Assembly: GCF_938029845.1 (NCBI RefSeq)
Contig: NZ_CALHGG010000106.1
Coordinates: forward strand, 1 to 23,086
Direction of reading: 5' to 3'
Length of the DNA: 23,086 nt
DNA from: an uncultured Capnocytophaga sp.
Lineage (GTDB): Bacteria; Bacteroidota; Bacteroidia; Flavobacteriales; Flavobacteriaceae
Shown here: positions 15,046 through 21,459 of the stretch, in pieces
Layout of the letters: the number at the start of each line of letters is the position of its first letter
Position numbering within the stretch: position 1 is the stretch's first letter
Translations under genes and position numbers: made by a program
The notes under the pieces: model-generated
Told to the model about the DNA's origin: nothing
The model's database searches: none
Seen by the model: only the letters and a program-made list of their open reading frames with translations

Positions 15046-15716
15046 ACCTCTGGCATATACAACTACACCCCACTGGGGCTACTGCTTGGACAGCTGAAGA
15101 CACCCGTAGCATAATCGCTACGGGCTATATAGGTTGTTCAGGGAAGGCTGTACAGACTTTCGAAAAGCTCCTTGTAGGCGATTTGGTGTTGGTACGTTAT
15201 GGGGCACAAGTAGTGGCGTTGGCAGCAGTGGAGGATACGCCTCGCTTGTTGCGGGATTATGAAAAACACCCCTTGCACTGGTTTACCCATGGTTGTCGGG
15301 TTAAGCCCCTTGCCTACTATGACCACCTAAAAATAGGCGGTCGTGGCTGGTACCTACCCACTACACTCCAGCAGATAAAACCTGAGAATGAAGTAGCTTA
15401 CACCTTTGTAAAGGACTTATGGGAAAAGACAGATACTCGCCTGCTCTTTTCAGTAGATTTCAACGAACTAATGGCGTATGATTTGGTACTATTTTCTCAA
15501 AAAGATGAGCGAGAGAATGTATGTGGAGAGCCTATACCCTTATACGAAGGATTAAAAGTAGATATCTATACAGACGACGGAGACGACAAGGGTAACCGTG
15601 ATGACCTCGTTGCCAGTGGCTATGTAACGGCAAATAGGACAGGATACTATCCTTATGTAAAATGGTGTTGTCAAATAGATGAAAAAGGCATTCGCAGTGA
15701 GTCTGAAGTGAAATAA
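15042..15716 (+). CDS. hypothetical protein with EVE/PUA-like N-terminal region
   Basis: A 224-residue soluble protein. The N-terminal half begins with WHIQLHP, then a D...I...G.IG pattern and GDLVLVRYGAQVVALAAVED (46-65), then WFTHGCRVKPL; this pattern of small strands resembles EVE/PUA-type domains that read modified bases, for example in McrB-linked proteins. The C-terminal part (about 165-224) is separate: LYEGLKVDIYTDDGDDKGN, then DDLVASGYV and VKWCCQIDEKGIRSESE, a small domain I have seen in hypothetical proteins but cannot name. Start ATG overlaps the alkD-like stop by 4 bp (ATGA). The coupling with a glycosylase-family protein suggests a DNA-lesion or base-modification role, but this is inference. 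Confidence 0.6.
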   Translation: MNLWHIQLHPTGATAWTAEDTRSIIATGYIGCSGKAVQTFEKLLVGDLVLVRYGAQVVALAAVEDTPRLLRDYEKHPLHWFTHGCRVKPLAYYDHLKIGGRGWYLPTTLQQIKPENEVAYTFVKDLWEKTDTRLLFSVDFNELMAYDLVLFSQKDERENVCGEPIPLYEGLKVDIYTDDGDDKGNRDDLVASGYVTANRTGYYPYVKWCCQIDEKGIRSESEVK

Positions 15717-15750
15717 GAATTATTTGCTATTATATCTCATGAAAAAGTTG

Positions 15751-15758
15751 TATATTTG
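15751..15758 (+). promoter_or_regulatory. putative -7 box for the membrane-fused antitoxin-like gene
   Basis: TATATTTG followed by CCCC, 20 bp before the ATG. The sequence around it (GTATATTTGC) recurs at 16224-16233 upstream of the antitoxin gene. A TTTG lies 24 bp upstream, outside the usual 19-bp spacing. Confidence 0.5.
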
Positions 15759-15778
15759 CCCCACAAATACTTACAAAT

Positions 15779-16219
15779 ATGCAGTATACTATTGACATAG
15801 ATCCTATTATTCTCCAGAAAGCACAGCTCTATGCACAGGAAAAAGGCATAGATTTCAACAAATATGTGGAAAAACAGTTGACCCCTTCTCGTGCTCAGGG
15901 GTCAAAAAAAACCCTTGTAGGACTCTTAGGAGTTATCGTAGGGATATTAGCTTTATTTGTTTTTGTAGCCTCTCTATTGCCTCTCTTAGGAGAAATAGCT
16001 TTTGTAGGAGGGGTTATAGTCATTTTATTATCGGGAGTAGGGCTATATTTTGCTTTCATCTATGGCTTAGCTAAGGGAGTACTTATTCTTTCTCTATTGG
16101 CTTCTGTAGCTGCTACAGGGATTTCTATCAAAAAATTTATTGATTATAACCAGAACAATACTTCTGAGAGTCATCATGGAGAATCTAGTCATGGACACTG
16201 GTGGGGTGATGATGATTAA
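15779..16219 (+). CDS. antitoxin-like N-terminal head fused to three membrane segments
   Basis: A 146-residue protein of unknown function. Residues 1-35 (MQYTIDIDPIILQKAQLYAQ, then EKGIDFNKYVEKQL) have the strand-helix-helix layout of ribbon-helix-helix antitoxins and nearly repeat the start of the antitoxin encoded 53 bp downstream. They are followed by three hydrophobic segments (about 45-70, 72-94 and 98-116) and a hydrophilic tail rich in His, Ser and Asp (SHHGESSHGHWWGDDD), which could bind metal. The product should therefore sit in the inner membrane with its head in the cytosol, assuming the usual positive-inside rule. It has its own -7 box. It may come from duplication of the antitoxin gene with later fusion. 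No family name can be given. Confidence 0.65.
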   Translation: MQYTIDIDPIILQKAQLYAQEKGIDFNKYVEKQLTPSRAQGSKKTLVGLLGVIVGILALFVFVASLLPLLGEIAFVGGVIVILLSGVGLYFAFIYGLAKGVLILSLLASVAATGISIKKFIDYNQNNTSESHHGESSHGHWWGDDD

Positions 16220-16224
16220 AATCG

Positions 16225-16232
16225 TATATTTG
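16225..16232 (+). promoter_or_regulatory. putative -7 box of the antitoxin-PIN toxin operon
   Basis: TATATTTG, 40 bp before the antitoxin ATG and directly after the previous stop. Same box and similar flank as at 15751-15758. No -33 element seen at 19 bp. Confidence 0.5.
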
Positions 16233-16240
16233 CACCCATA

Positions 16241-16268
16241 TTACTAATCACTAACCACTAAAAACTGA
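16241..16268 (+). repeat. heptad repeat array in the leader of the antitoxin gene
   Basis: Four in-phase 7-bp units: TTACTAA, TCACTAA, CCACTAA, AAACTGA, lying between the -7 box and the ATG. Same phase pattern (YYACTRN) as the array in the U32 gene. Confidence 0.6.
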
Positions 16269-16272
16269 CATC

Positions 16273-16473
16273 ATGCAATACACTATAGACATAGATCCCG
16301 TTATACTTGAAAAGGCACAAAACTATACTAAAGAAAAAAGAGAAAAAGGTGACTTTGACAAAGCTTTAGATGCTCTTATAGGAGTTCTTTCTGAAGAGGA
16401 TTTTGAAAAAAAAGATACTGATAAAGAAGATTTTACAGATATTATTTTAGAAAAATACTATTCGTTAGGATGA
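16273..16473 (+). CDS. small antitoxin, partner of PIN toxin
   Basis: A 66-residue charged protein. It opens with MQYTIDIDPVILEKAQNY, matching the head of the upstream membrane protein at 15 of the first 18 residues, and continues with a Lys/Glu/Asp-rich helical region ending in TDIILEKYYSLG. The layout (short DNA-binding strand-helix head, then acidic toxin-binding tail) fits ribbon-helix-helix antitoxins of PIN toxins, close to the DUF6364-like type. Its stop overlaps the start of the PIN gene (ATGA), the standard coupling of vapBC-type operons. Antitoxin identity rests on context and pattern. The nucleotide sequence of the first 45 bases is also similar to the upstream gene, with silent changes. 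Confidence 0.7.
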   Translation: MQYTIDIDPVILEKAQNYTKEKREKGDFDKALDALIGVLSEEDFEKKDTDKEDFTDIILEKYYSLG

Positions 16474-16886
16474 AAAAAATATTTGTAGATACTAATATTC
16501 TATTAGATTTACTCTTCCAGCGAAGAGGTTTTTTCTTAGATGCAAAAAGATTATTTAACTATAGTAAAAGTAGAAATATAGATATTTTTATTTCTGCTAT
16601 ATCTATTAACACCATCTATTATCTGCTACAAAAGAAATTTACTAAAGAACATTCTAAACATTTATTAGAATATATTTATGACATTACAGATATTCTCCCT
16701 TTTGACGAGAATATCATCTTCTTAGCCCATCAATCCTCTTTCAAGGATTTAGAAGACGGCTTTCAGTATTTTACCGCCAAAGAACACCATATCCCCTTTC
16801 TCATCACTCGCAATATCAAAGACTTTGCTGTGGACGACCTCTCTGTACTATCCCCACAACAGTTCTTAGAAATCATGGCAAAGTGA
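16470..16886 (+). CDS. PIN domain toxin (VapC-like)
   Basis: A 138-residue PIN-domain ribonuclease. The first acidic motif FVDTNILLDLLF has Asp7 and Asn9; the central acidic cluster is KDLEDGFQYFTAKE (92-105, with Asp93, Glu95 and Asp96); and the C-terminal motif LITRNIKDF (111-119, Asn115 and Asp118) closes the active site. VapC-type toxins cleave tRNA or rRNA and are held by the antitoxin made from the overlapping upstream frame. The 'D.ED..QY..A......TRN.KDF' pattern is typical of Bacteroidota PIN toxins. All catalytic acids are present. The gene is AT-rich and lies between a membrane-antitoxin fusion gene and the Ca2+ ATPase. Confidence 0.88.
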   Translation: MKKIFVDTNILLDLLFQRRGFFLDAKRLFNYSKSRNIDIFISAISINTIYYLLQKKFTKEHSKHLLEYIYDITDILPFDENIIFLAHQSSFKDLEDGFQYFTAKEHHIPFLITRNIKDFAVDDLSVLSPQQFLEIMAK

Positions 16887-16918
16887 TTTTCCACCTATTG
16901 CTTCCAAAACTTCTTAAC

Positions 16919-16940
16919 TTGGGAAAAATATAAATCCCAA
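16919..16940. promoter_or_regulatory. short inverted repeat upstream of the Ca2+ ATPase
   Basis: TTGGGA (16919-16924) and TCCCAA (16935-16940) with a 10-nt A/T centre. It could form a weak hairpin after the PIN gene or be a binding site upstream of the ATPase -7 box. Role undecided. Confidence 0.3.
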
Positions 16941-16967
16941 AACCTCTCTTAATTCAGATAAAAATAG

Positions 16968-16975
16968 TATTTTTG
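16968..16975 (+). promoter_or_regulatory. putative -7 box of the Ca2+ ATPase gene
   Basis: TATTTTTG followed by CCCC, 23 bp before the ATG at 16999. No TTTG-type -33 element at 19 bp. Confidence 0.5.
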
Positions 16976-16998
16976 CCCCTTGTAAATGATATTTATAT

Positions 16999-19725
16999 AT
17001 GTCTGAAAAACATCACTACAAGGGGCTTACTGATGCCCAAGTTGTTGAAAGTCGCCAAAAGTATGGCGAAAACACCTTCACTGCTGTGGAGGGTGAACCC
17101 CTCTGGAAACAGTTCTTAGAGAAATTTACTGACCCTATCATCATCATCTTATTGGTGGCTTTGGTCTTTTCTTTTGGCGTTTCTTTCTACGAATATACGG
17201 TACATGATACGGGAATCCACGCTTTCTTGGAGCCTGTAGGCATCCTCTTTGCGATCCTCTTGGCCACTGGAGTCGCTTTCTACTTCGAGCAAAAAGCTAA
17301 CAAACAATTTGAAATCCTCAATCAGGTCAATGACGATATTTACTACAAGGTCATTCGCAATGAGCGTATTACCCAAGTGCTAAAGAAGGATATTGTCGTA
17401 GGGGATATTGTAATTATTGAAACTGGAGAAGAAGTGCCTGCTGATGGGGAACTGCTAGAGGCGGTATCTCTACACCTGAACGAATCCACCCTGACAGGGG
17501 AACCCCTCATACACAAGAGCACTCTCCCTGAAGACTTCGAGTCAGAAGCTACCTACCCTACCAACTATGTATGCCGAGGTACTTCGGTGGCCGATGGACA
17601 TGGTATCTTTGAGGTAAAGAAAGTGGGTGATGCTACTGAATACGGCAAAGTGTTCGAGGGCGTACAGATAGATGATTCTGTAAAAACACCTCTCAACGAA
17701 CAGTTAGACAACCTAGCCGACCTAATTACCAAAGTAAGCTATGGGATTGCAGCCCTTGTCATTGTTGGGCGATTAATCGTTTATTTTGCTGATCCTACCC
17801 AAAACTTAGACAATCTTGATTGGGTTTCCTTTGGTGGATACCTACTTAATACCGTAATGATTGCCATTACAGTGGTAGTAGTAGCCGTTCCAGAAGGGTT
17901 GCCTATGAGTGTTACGCTAAGCTTGGCGTATAGTATGCGCAGTATGATGGCTACCAATAACCTCGTGCGCAAGATGCATGCTTGTGAGACCATGGGGGCT
18001 ACTACAGTCATTTGTACCGACAAAACGGGTACGCTTACCCAAAACCAAATGACTATCTACGAAACATACTTTAATCAGCTGTCAGATAGTTCCTTAGCCG
18101 GACGACTCATTGCAGAGTCTATGGCGGTCAACTCCACTGCTTACCTTGACTTCTCCGACAAAGACAAACCTAGTGTGTTAGGCAACCCTACCGAGGGGGC
18201 ACTGCTACTCTGGCTCTATAGCAAGGGTACCAACTACCTGCCTATCCGAGAGGAAAGTGAAGTATTACAACAACTTACCTTCTCTACCGAACGCAAATAT
18301 ATGGCGACCCTCATCTATTCGCCTAATTTGAAAAAGAATATCTTATACGTAAAAGGAGCCCCTGAGATTGTGATGACTTTCTGTCAGACAGATGGAAAAC
18401 TAAACTCTACTATCTCCCAAGCCGATTTTGAGGCGAAGCTACTCCAATACCAAAACCAAGCGATGCGTACCATTGGCTTTGCCTACAAAGAAATAGATGA
18501 TCCTAAGGCTATTATCTCCGAAAATGGTAAGTTGGTAGTCAATGGGTTACAGTTTATCGGTATTACTGCTATTTCTGACCCTGTGCGTCCCGATGTGCCT
18601 GCAGCTATTGAGGAATGTATGCAAGCAGGTATTCAGGTAAAGATTGTAACAGGTGACACCCCTGGTACTGCTAAGGAAATTGCCCGACAGATACGTCTGT
18701 GGGATGAGAGCTGTACCGACTGCAACCATATCACTGGGGCTGAGTTTGCCGCTATGAGCGATGCTGACCTCTTGGAGCGTGTAGGTGACCTTAGGGTCAT
18801 TTCTCGTGCGCGTCCGCTCGATAAGGCTCGTTTGGTGAATCTGCTCCAACAAAAGGACGAAGTCGTAGCTGTAACAGGCGATGGTACCAACGATGCCCCT
18901 GCGCTTAAGGCGGCTCAGGTAGGTCTTTCCATGGGTGATGGTACCTCCGTAGCCAAGGAAGCCAGTGATATTACCATCTTGGATAACTCCTTCAGTAGTA
19001 TCGGAAAAGCGGTCATGTGGGGGCGTTCTCTCTACCTAAACATCCAGCGCTTTATCCTCTTCCAAATGACAATCAATGTAGCCGCTTGTATCATCGTGCT
19101 TATTGGGGCCTTCCTAGGGGTAGAATCGCCCTTGACCGTCACTCAAATGCTATGGGTAAATCTTATCATGGATACTTTCGCTGCCTTGGCATTGGCCTCC
19201 TTACCTCCGAGCCATAGTGTAATGTATGACAAGCCTCGCCCACGCAAGGCAAATATAATTAGTCACCCTATGGCAAAAGGAATTTTTGGGGTAGGTGGAT
19301 TCTTTGTACTCTTGCTCTTTGGATTTATCCAATACTTTAAAAATGAAGACATTACCACCCTTGCACAATTCTCTTTAGGGGACTACTTCAGTCATTTCTT
19401 CCATTTTGGAGCACCTAAGGGAAGTCTGTCGCCTTATGAACTTTCGTTGTTCTTTTCTATTTTTGTGCTATTGCAGTTCTGGAATATGTTCAATGCTAAG
19501 GCTTATCGTACTGGCAAAAGTGCTTTCCATAACATAGGCAAGAGTCAAGGTTTCTTGATGATTGCGGTAGCCATTATCTTAGGACAGATCTTTATCACTT
19601 CTTTTGGGGGTGAGATGTTCAGCGTTACTCCACTCAAATTGGTAGATTGGGCAATCATCATCGCTGCAACTAGTGTGGTATTATGGATAGGCGAAATCCG
19701 CCGAGCAGTGGGTAAAGGGCAGTAA
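16999..19725 (+). CDS. calcium-translocating P-type ATPase, PMCA type
   Basis: A 908-residue P2-type ATPase that would pump Ca2+ out of the cytosol using ATP. The N-terminal cation-ATPase region begins at YKGLTDAQVVESRQKYG. The actuator loop holds TGEP (166-169, where most members have TGES). TM4 carries the ion-site motif VAVPEGLP (295-302). The phosphorylation site is DKTGTLT with Asp341. The nucleotide-binding region has KGAPE, and the hinge TGDGTNDAPALK is present, followed by six C-terminal membrane spans. The PEGLP motif and the NxxxDTFAALALA stretch in TM6 favour the Ca2+ (PMCA-like) class over H+ or heavy-metal pumps. The gene is complete and has its own -7 box. Its 3' flank is two heptad arrays in opposite sense. 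Confidence 0.93.
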   Translation: MSEKHHYKGLTDAQVVESRQKYGENTFTAVEGEPLWKQFLEKFTDPIIIILLVALVFSFGVSFYEYTVHDTGIHAFLEPVGILFAILLATGVAFYFEQKANKQFEILNQVNDDIYYKVIRNERITQVLKKDIVVGDIVIIETGEEVPADGELLEAVSLHLNESTLTGEPLIHKSTLPEDFESEATYPTNYVCRGTSVADGHGIFEVKKVGDATEYGKVFEGVQIDDSVKTPLNEQLDNLADLITKVSYGIAALVIVGRLIVYFADPTQNLDNLDWVSFGGYLLNTVMIAITVVVVAVPEGLPMSVTLSLAYSMRSMMATNNLVRKMHACETMGATTVICTDKTGTLTQNQMTIYETYFNQLSDSSLAGRLIAESMAVNSTAYLDFSDKDKPSVLGNPTEGALLLWLYSKGTNYLPIREESEVLQQLTFSTERKYMATLIYSPNLKKNILYVKGAPEIVMTFCQTDGKLNSTISQADFEAKLLQYQNQAMRTIGFAYKEIDDPKAIISENGKLVVNGLQFIGITAISDPVRPDVPAAIEECMQAGIQVKIVTGDTPGTAKEIARQIRLWDESCTDCNHITGAEFAAMSDADLLERVGDLRVISRARPLDKARLVNLLQQKDEVVAVTGDGTNDAPALKAAQVGLSMGDGTSVAKEASDITILDNSFSSIGKAVMWGRSLYLNIQRFILFQMTINVAACIIVLIGAFLGVESPLTVTQMLWVNLIMDTFAALALASLPPSHSVMYDKPRPRKANIISHPMAKGIFGVGGFFVLLLFGFIQYFKNEDITTLAQFSLGDYFSHFFHFGAPKGSLSPYELSLFFSIFVLLQFWNMFNAKAYRTGKSAFHNIGKSQGFLMIAVAIILGQIFITSFGGEMFSVTPLKLVDWAIIIAATSVVLWIGEIRRAVGKGQ

Positions 19726-19726
19726 G

Positions 19727-19782
19727 TCAGTGGTCAGTTGTTAGTTGTTAGTTATTAGTTGTTAGTTGACAGAAGACAGTGG
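19727..19782 (+). repeat. heptad repeat array, first of two after the Ca2+ ATPase
   Basis: Eight in-phase 7-bp units: TCAGTGG, TCAGTTG, TTAGTTG, TTAGTTA, TTAGTTG, TTAGTTG, ACAGAAG, ACAGTGG. It begins one base after the ATPase stop codon. This is the cleanest example of the TYAGTTG form. Confidence 0.8.
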
Positions 19783-19808
19783 GCTGGCTAAATAGTAAAA
19801 ACCAACTC

Positions 19809-19864
19809 TTAATAATTAACAATCAATGATTGATAATTAACAATTGACAATTAACAATTAACGA
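19809..19864 (-). repeat. heptad repeat array, second of two, inverted relative to the first
   Basis: On the plus strand eight in-phase units: TTAATAA, TTAACAA, TCAATGA, TTGATAA, TTAACAA, TTGACAA, TTAACAA, TTAACGA. Read on the minus strand these become TYAATTG-like units, so the array opposes the one at 19727-19782. It ends 10 bp before the tRNA promoter box. Confidence 0.8.
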
Positions 19865-19874
19865 TTGTTTTTTG

Positions 19875-19882
19875 TACCTTTG
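19875..19882 (+). promoter_or_regulatory. putative -7 box of tRNA-Arg
   Basis: TACCTTTG, 17 bp before the first base of the tRNA. A clear TTTG -33 element is not seen; that region is inside the heptad array. Confidence 0.5.
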
Positions 19883-19899
19883 CCTCCTCATAATAAAGG

Positions 19900-19971
19900 G
19901 GTCTCATAGTTCAACGGATAGAATAGAAGTTTCCTAAACTTTTGATCCAAGTTCGATTCTTGGTGAGACCA
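19900..19971 (+). tRNA. tRNA-Arg (anticodon CCU)
   Basis: A full cloverleaf. Acceptor arm GGTCTCA (19900-19906) pairs with TGAGACC (19964-19970); D stem GTTC/GAAT; anticodon stem GAAGT/ACTTT with loop TTCCTAA, anticodon CCT at 19933-19935; variable loop of four; T stem CCAAG/CTTGG with loop TTCGATT; discriminator A at 19971. The 3' CCA is not encoded and would be added by the cell. It reads AGG codons. A strong terminator follows after a few bases. Confidence 0.95.
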
Positions 19972-19979
19972 CTTTTTAA

Positions 19980-20020
19980 AAAACTATCTTGATTAACCTC
20001 AAGATAGTTTTATTTTTTCT
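19980..20020. terminator. bidirectional rho-independent terminator between tRNA-Arg and the small membrane protein gene
   Basis: Perfect 13-bp arms AAAACTATCTTGA (19980-19992) and TCAAGATAGTTTT (19999-20011) with a 6-nt loop, followed on the plus strand by TATTTTTT and on the minus strand by a T-run. The right arm overlaps the TAA stop (20010-20012) of the convergent gene, so it serves both transcripts. Confidence 0.9.
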
Positions 20021-20321
20021 CCAAACTAATCTTACTCAAAATAAAATTAATAGGTATTGCCAACAAAACACCTATAGGAAGTGATAGTAATGCTATAGAA
20101 AGAGCTGCACTGATATAAAAAGACGACATATATCTTTGTACAAAGTAAAAAATCTCCTGATAAGCATAACAAATACTCCAAATAATAGGATAACGTATAG
20201 GAGCTACGGTAAGTTCCTCCTCTCCATAAAGAAAAAAGCCTATAAAAAAGACAATCAACACCAACAACAGAAAGCCCATGATGTAAAATAGTCCAAAATC
20301 CTTTAGCAACTTACACTTCAT
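20010..20321 (-). CDS. small membrane protein, unknown function
   Basis: A 103-residue protein not recognised as any family. It has two strong hydrophobic segments, about 9-30 (LFYIMGFLLLVLIVFFIGFF region) and about 70-93 (ISAALSIALLSLPIGVLLAI region), joined by a Tyr/Trp-rich loop with an acidic patch (GEEEL), and a short basic C-terminus. It should be an inner-membrane protein with two spans. The ATG is 37 bp after the stop of the SPFH gene, so cotranscription is likely; SPFH proteins often work with small or NfeD-like membrane partners, but no NfeD motif is visible. Its stop codon lies in a shared terminator. Confidence 0.65.
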   Translation of the reverse strand: MKCKLLKDFGLFYIMGFLLLVLIVFFIGFFLYGEEELTVAPIRYPIIWSICYAYQEIFYFVQRYMSSFYISAALSIALLSLPIGVLLAIPINFILSKISLEKK

Positions 20322-20358
20322 CAGTTCCTCATAAATTAATTACTATATTGCAATTGAG

Positions 20359-21063
20359 TTATTTGAGATGCTGGGGTACTTCCCCTATGACAAAGGTATG
20401 TTTGCCCTTATCGGCTATCTTGGTGATTGTCTCTAAGTATTGGAAAAACTTGATATTTTCATCGCCCTTCATCAATTCAGAAGCATTCTTGAGTGCTCTG
20501 GCGGTTGCCACAGCGGTACGCGCATTTTCAAGTTCGGAGGTAGCACGTATTTTACTCTCCAAGACACGAGAAAAGAGGTCTTGTACGCTCTTGGGGAAGG
20601 TGATATCTATTAGCTGTGCTTTTATGATCTTAAGCCCCAAAGCCGCTACTTCATTGCAAAAATCGGCTTCCTTGAAGTCAGTAATATCATTTCGGCATTC
20701 GTTTAGCTTTTCACTGGTAAAGGCTGATATCTTCTGGCGTAGCAGCACTTGTGCGGCCGCTGCTATTTGTTGTTCAGCTACCGAAAAATTACTCTCTTCT
20801 ACACCAAAATTATCAGTGAATAGCTTGGCGTTGTCTAATTTGTAAAGCAAGTAAAACGAAAAGCGCAAAGCAATATTATCTGCCGTGAGTACCTCCTGAT
20901 TCACGACCCTTACACTTCTGAGCTTCTGTGATAGGGATATGATATGCACCTTCTCCCACGGACTGAACTTATAGATGCCCGCAGGTAGTTCCTTTTGAAA
21001 AACATTCTTCTTAAACAGTAGCCCCACACAACCTGGCGCTACTTCTAATTCTTTGTAAAACAT
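20359..21063 (-). CDS. SPFH/Band 7 domain protein (slipin-like)
   Basis: A 234-residue protein. The SPFH domain runs from about 5 to 175: ELEVAPGCVGLLFKKN, LPAGIYKFSPWEKVHIISL, LTADNIALRFSFYLLYKL (which matches the slipin 'TxDNVxLxxxxxxxYxV' pattern), then a long helix with NECRNDI and LGLKIIKAQLIDITFP. A coiled, Ala-rich C-terminal helix follows (about 180-205). There is no N-terminal membrane hairpin, which many slipins have, so membrane contact would be peripheral or through a partner. SPFH proteins assemble at membranes as scaffolds, often with proteases. A promoter lies at 21324-21355 with an unusually long leader of about 255 nt. Confidence 0.85.
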   Translation of the reverse strand: MFYKELEVAPGCVGLLFKKNVFQKELPAGIYKFSPWEKVHIISLSQKLRSVRVVNQEVLTADNIALRFSFYLLYKLDNAKLFTDNFGVEESNFSVAEQQIAAAAQVLLRQKISAFTSEKLNECRNDITDFKEADFCNEVAALGLKIIKAQLIDITFPKSVQDLFSRVLESKIRATSELENARTAVATARALKNASELMKGDENIKFFQYLETITKIADKGKHTFVIGEVPQHLK

Positions 21064-21320
21064 ATAGATACAATTGATGATTCGTAAAATAAGAAAGAGA
21101 AGACCTCTAAAGAGCGGGAAAGCTTGATTGAGCCTTTCAAAGAGCGAAAGGTGGTATCCTCAGCCTTGCAAACGCTCCTTAGAGTGAGCCACAGCTCTGT
21201 CTTATCTTTCTTCCCAAATAAATAAATGATTTTTTTGGAGTCATCTTCCCCTTTTGTTGTCCGCAATACCTTATTTTGATAGGAAGACGATGTATATAAT
21301 AAGTGGCGGTTTGTTTTCCT
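21064..21320 (-). other. long structured leader of the SPFH gene
   Basis: About 255 nt separate the predicted start of transcription from the ATG. It holds three small hairpins: GCTC/GAGC arms at 21174-21177 and 21186-21189; CCTTTC/GAAAGG at 21133-21138 and 21146-21151; CTCT/AGAG at 21105-21108 and 21111-21114. A repeat of AGAGCGRRAARG (21111 and 21141) recurs 30 bp apart. A 102-codon frame (21045-21353) crosses it but begins at the promoter. Meaning of the leader unknown. Confidence 0.4.
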
Positions 21321-21323
21321 CTG

Positions 21324-21355
21324 CAAATATACGATTAAAAACCGAAAAGACAATC
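21324..21355 (-). promoter_or_regulatory. promoter of the SPFH gene
   Basis: Minus strand GATTG (21351-21355), 19-bp spacer, TATATTTG (21324-21331). The -33 match is partial (ATTG for TTTG), the -7 is a consensus match, and the spacing is exactly that of three other promoters in the window. Confidence 0.6.
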
Positions 21356-21357
21356 TC

Positions 21358-21447
21358 CTATGTAAGTGATTTTTCTTTATACCCCCAACAGCTGGTAAGC
21401 CATAGAGCTAAGAGTATAAGTGTGATGAATAGAATGGTTTTTATCAT
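21358..21447 (-). CDS. 29-residue lipoprotein frame, too short for routine calling
   Basis: ATG at 21445-21447, TAG at 21358-21360. The translation opens with MIKTILFITLILLALWLTSC, a textbook lipoprotein signal with lipobox LTSC (Cys20), and has only nine further residues (WGYKEKSLT). It begins 12 bp after the stop of the Asp-box lipoprotein gene and reads the same way, so it would be the end of that operon. It may be a real mini-lipoprotein (as with entericidins or lysis peptides), or the left-over head of a longer lipoprotein cut by a stop. Signal quality favours selection for export at some time; expression is unproven. Confidence 0.55.
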   Translation of the reverse strand: MIKTILFITLILLALWLTSCWGYKEKSLT

Positions 21448-21459
21448 AAGAATAGGTTT

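Noticed and set aside
19727..19864. CRISPR array
   Set aside because: The unit is 7 bp with no spacers and no cas genes nearby; it is a simple periodic repeat.
19900..19971. tRNA-Arg as an integration site for the region to its right
   Set aside because: No copy of the tRNA 3' end, no integrase and no mobile-element genes were seen in the following 3 kb.
20348..20845. 165-residue plus-strand frame opposite the SPFH gene
   Set aside because: It is a shadow of a well-supported SPFH coding sequence, and its translation is Ser/Ala/Leu-rich without motifs.
21045..21353. 102-residue minus-strand reading frame upstream of and overlapping the SPFH gene
   Set aside because: Its ATG lies in the -33 box of a good promoter, it overlaps the SPFH start, and its translation shows no domain or typical codon pattern.
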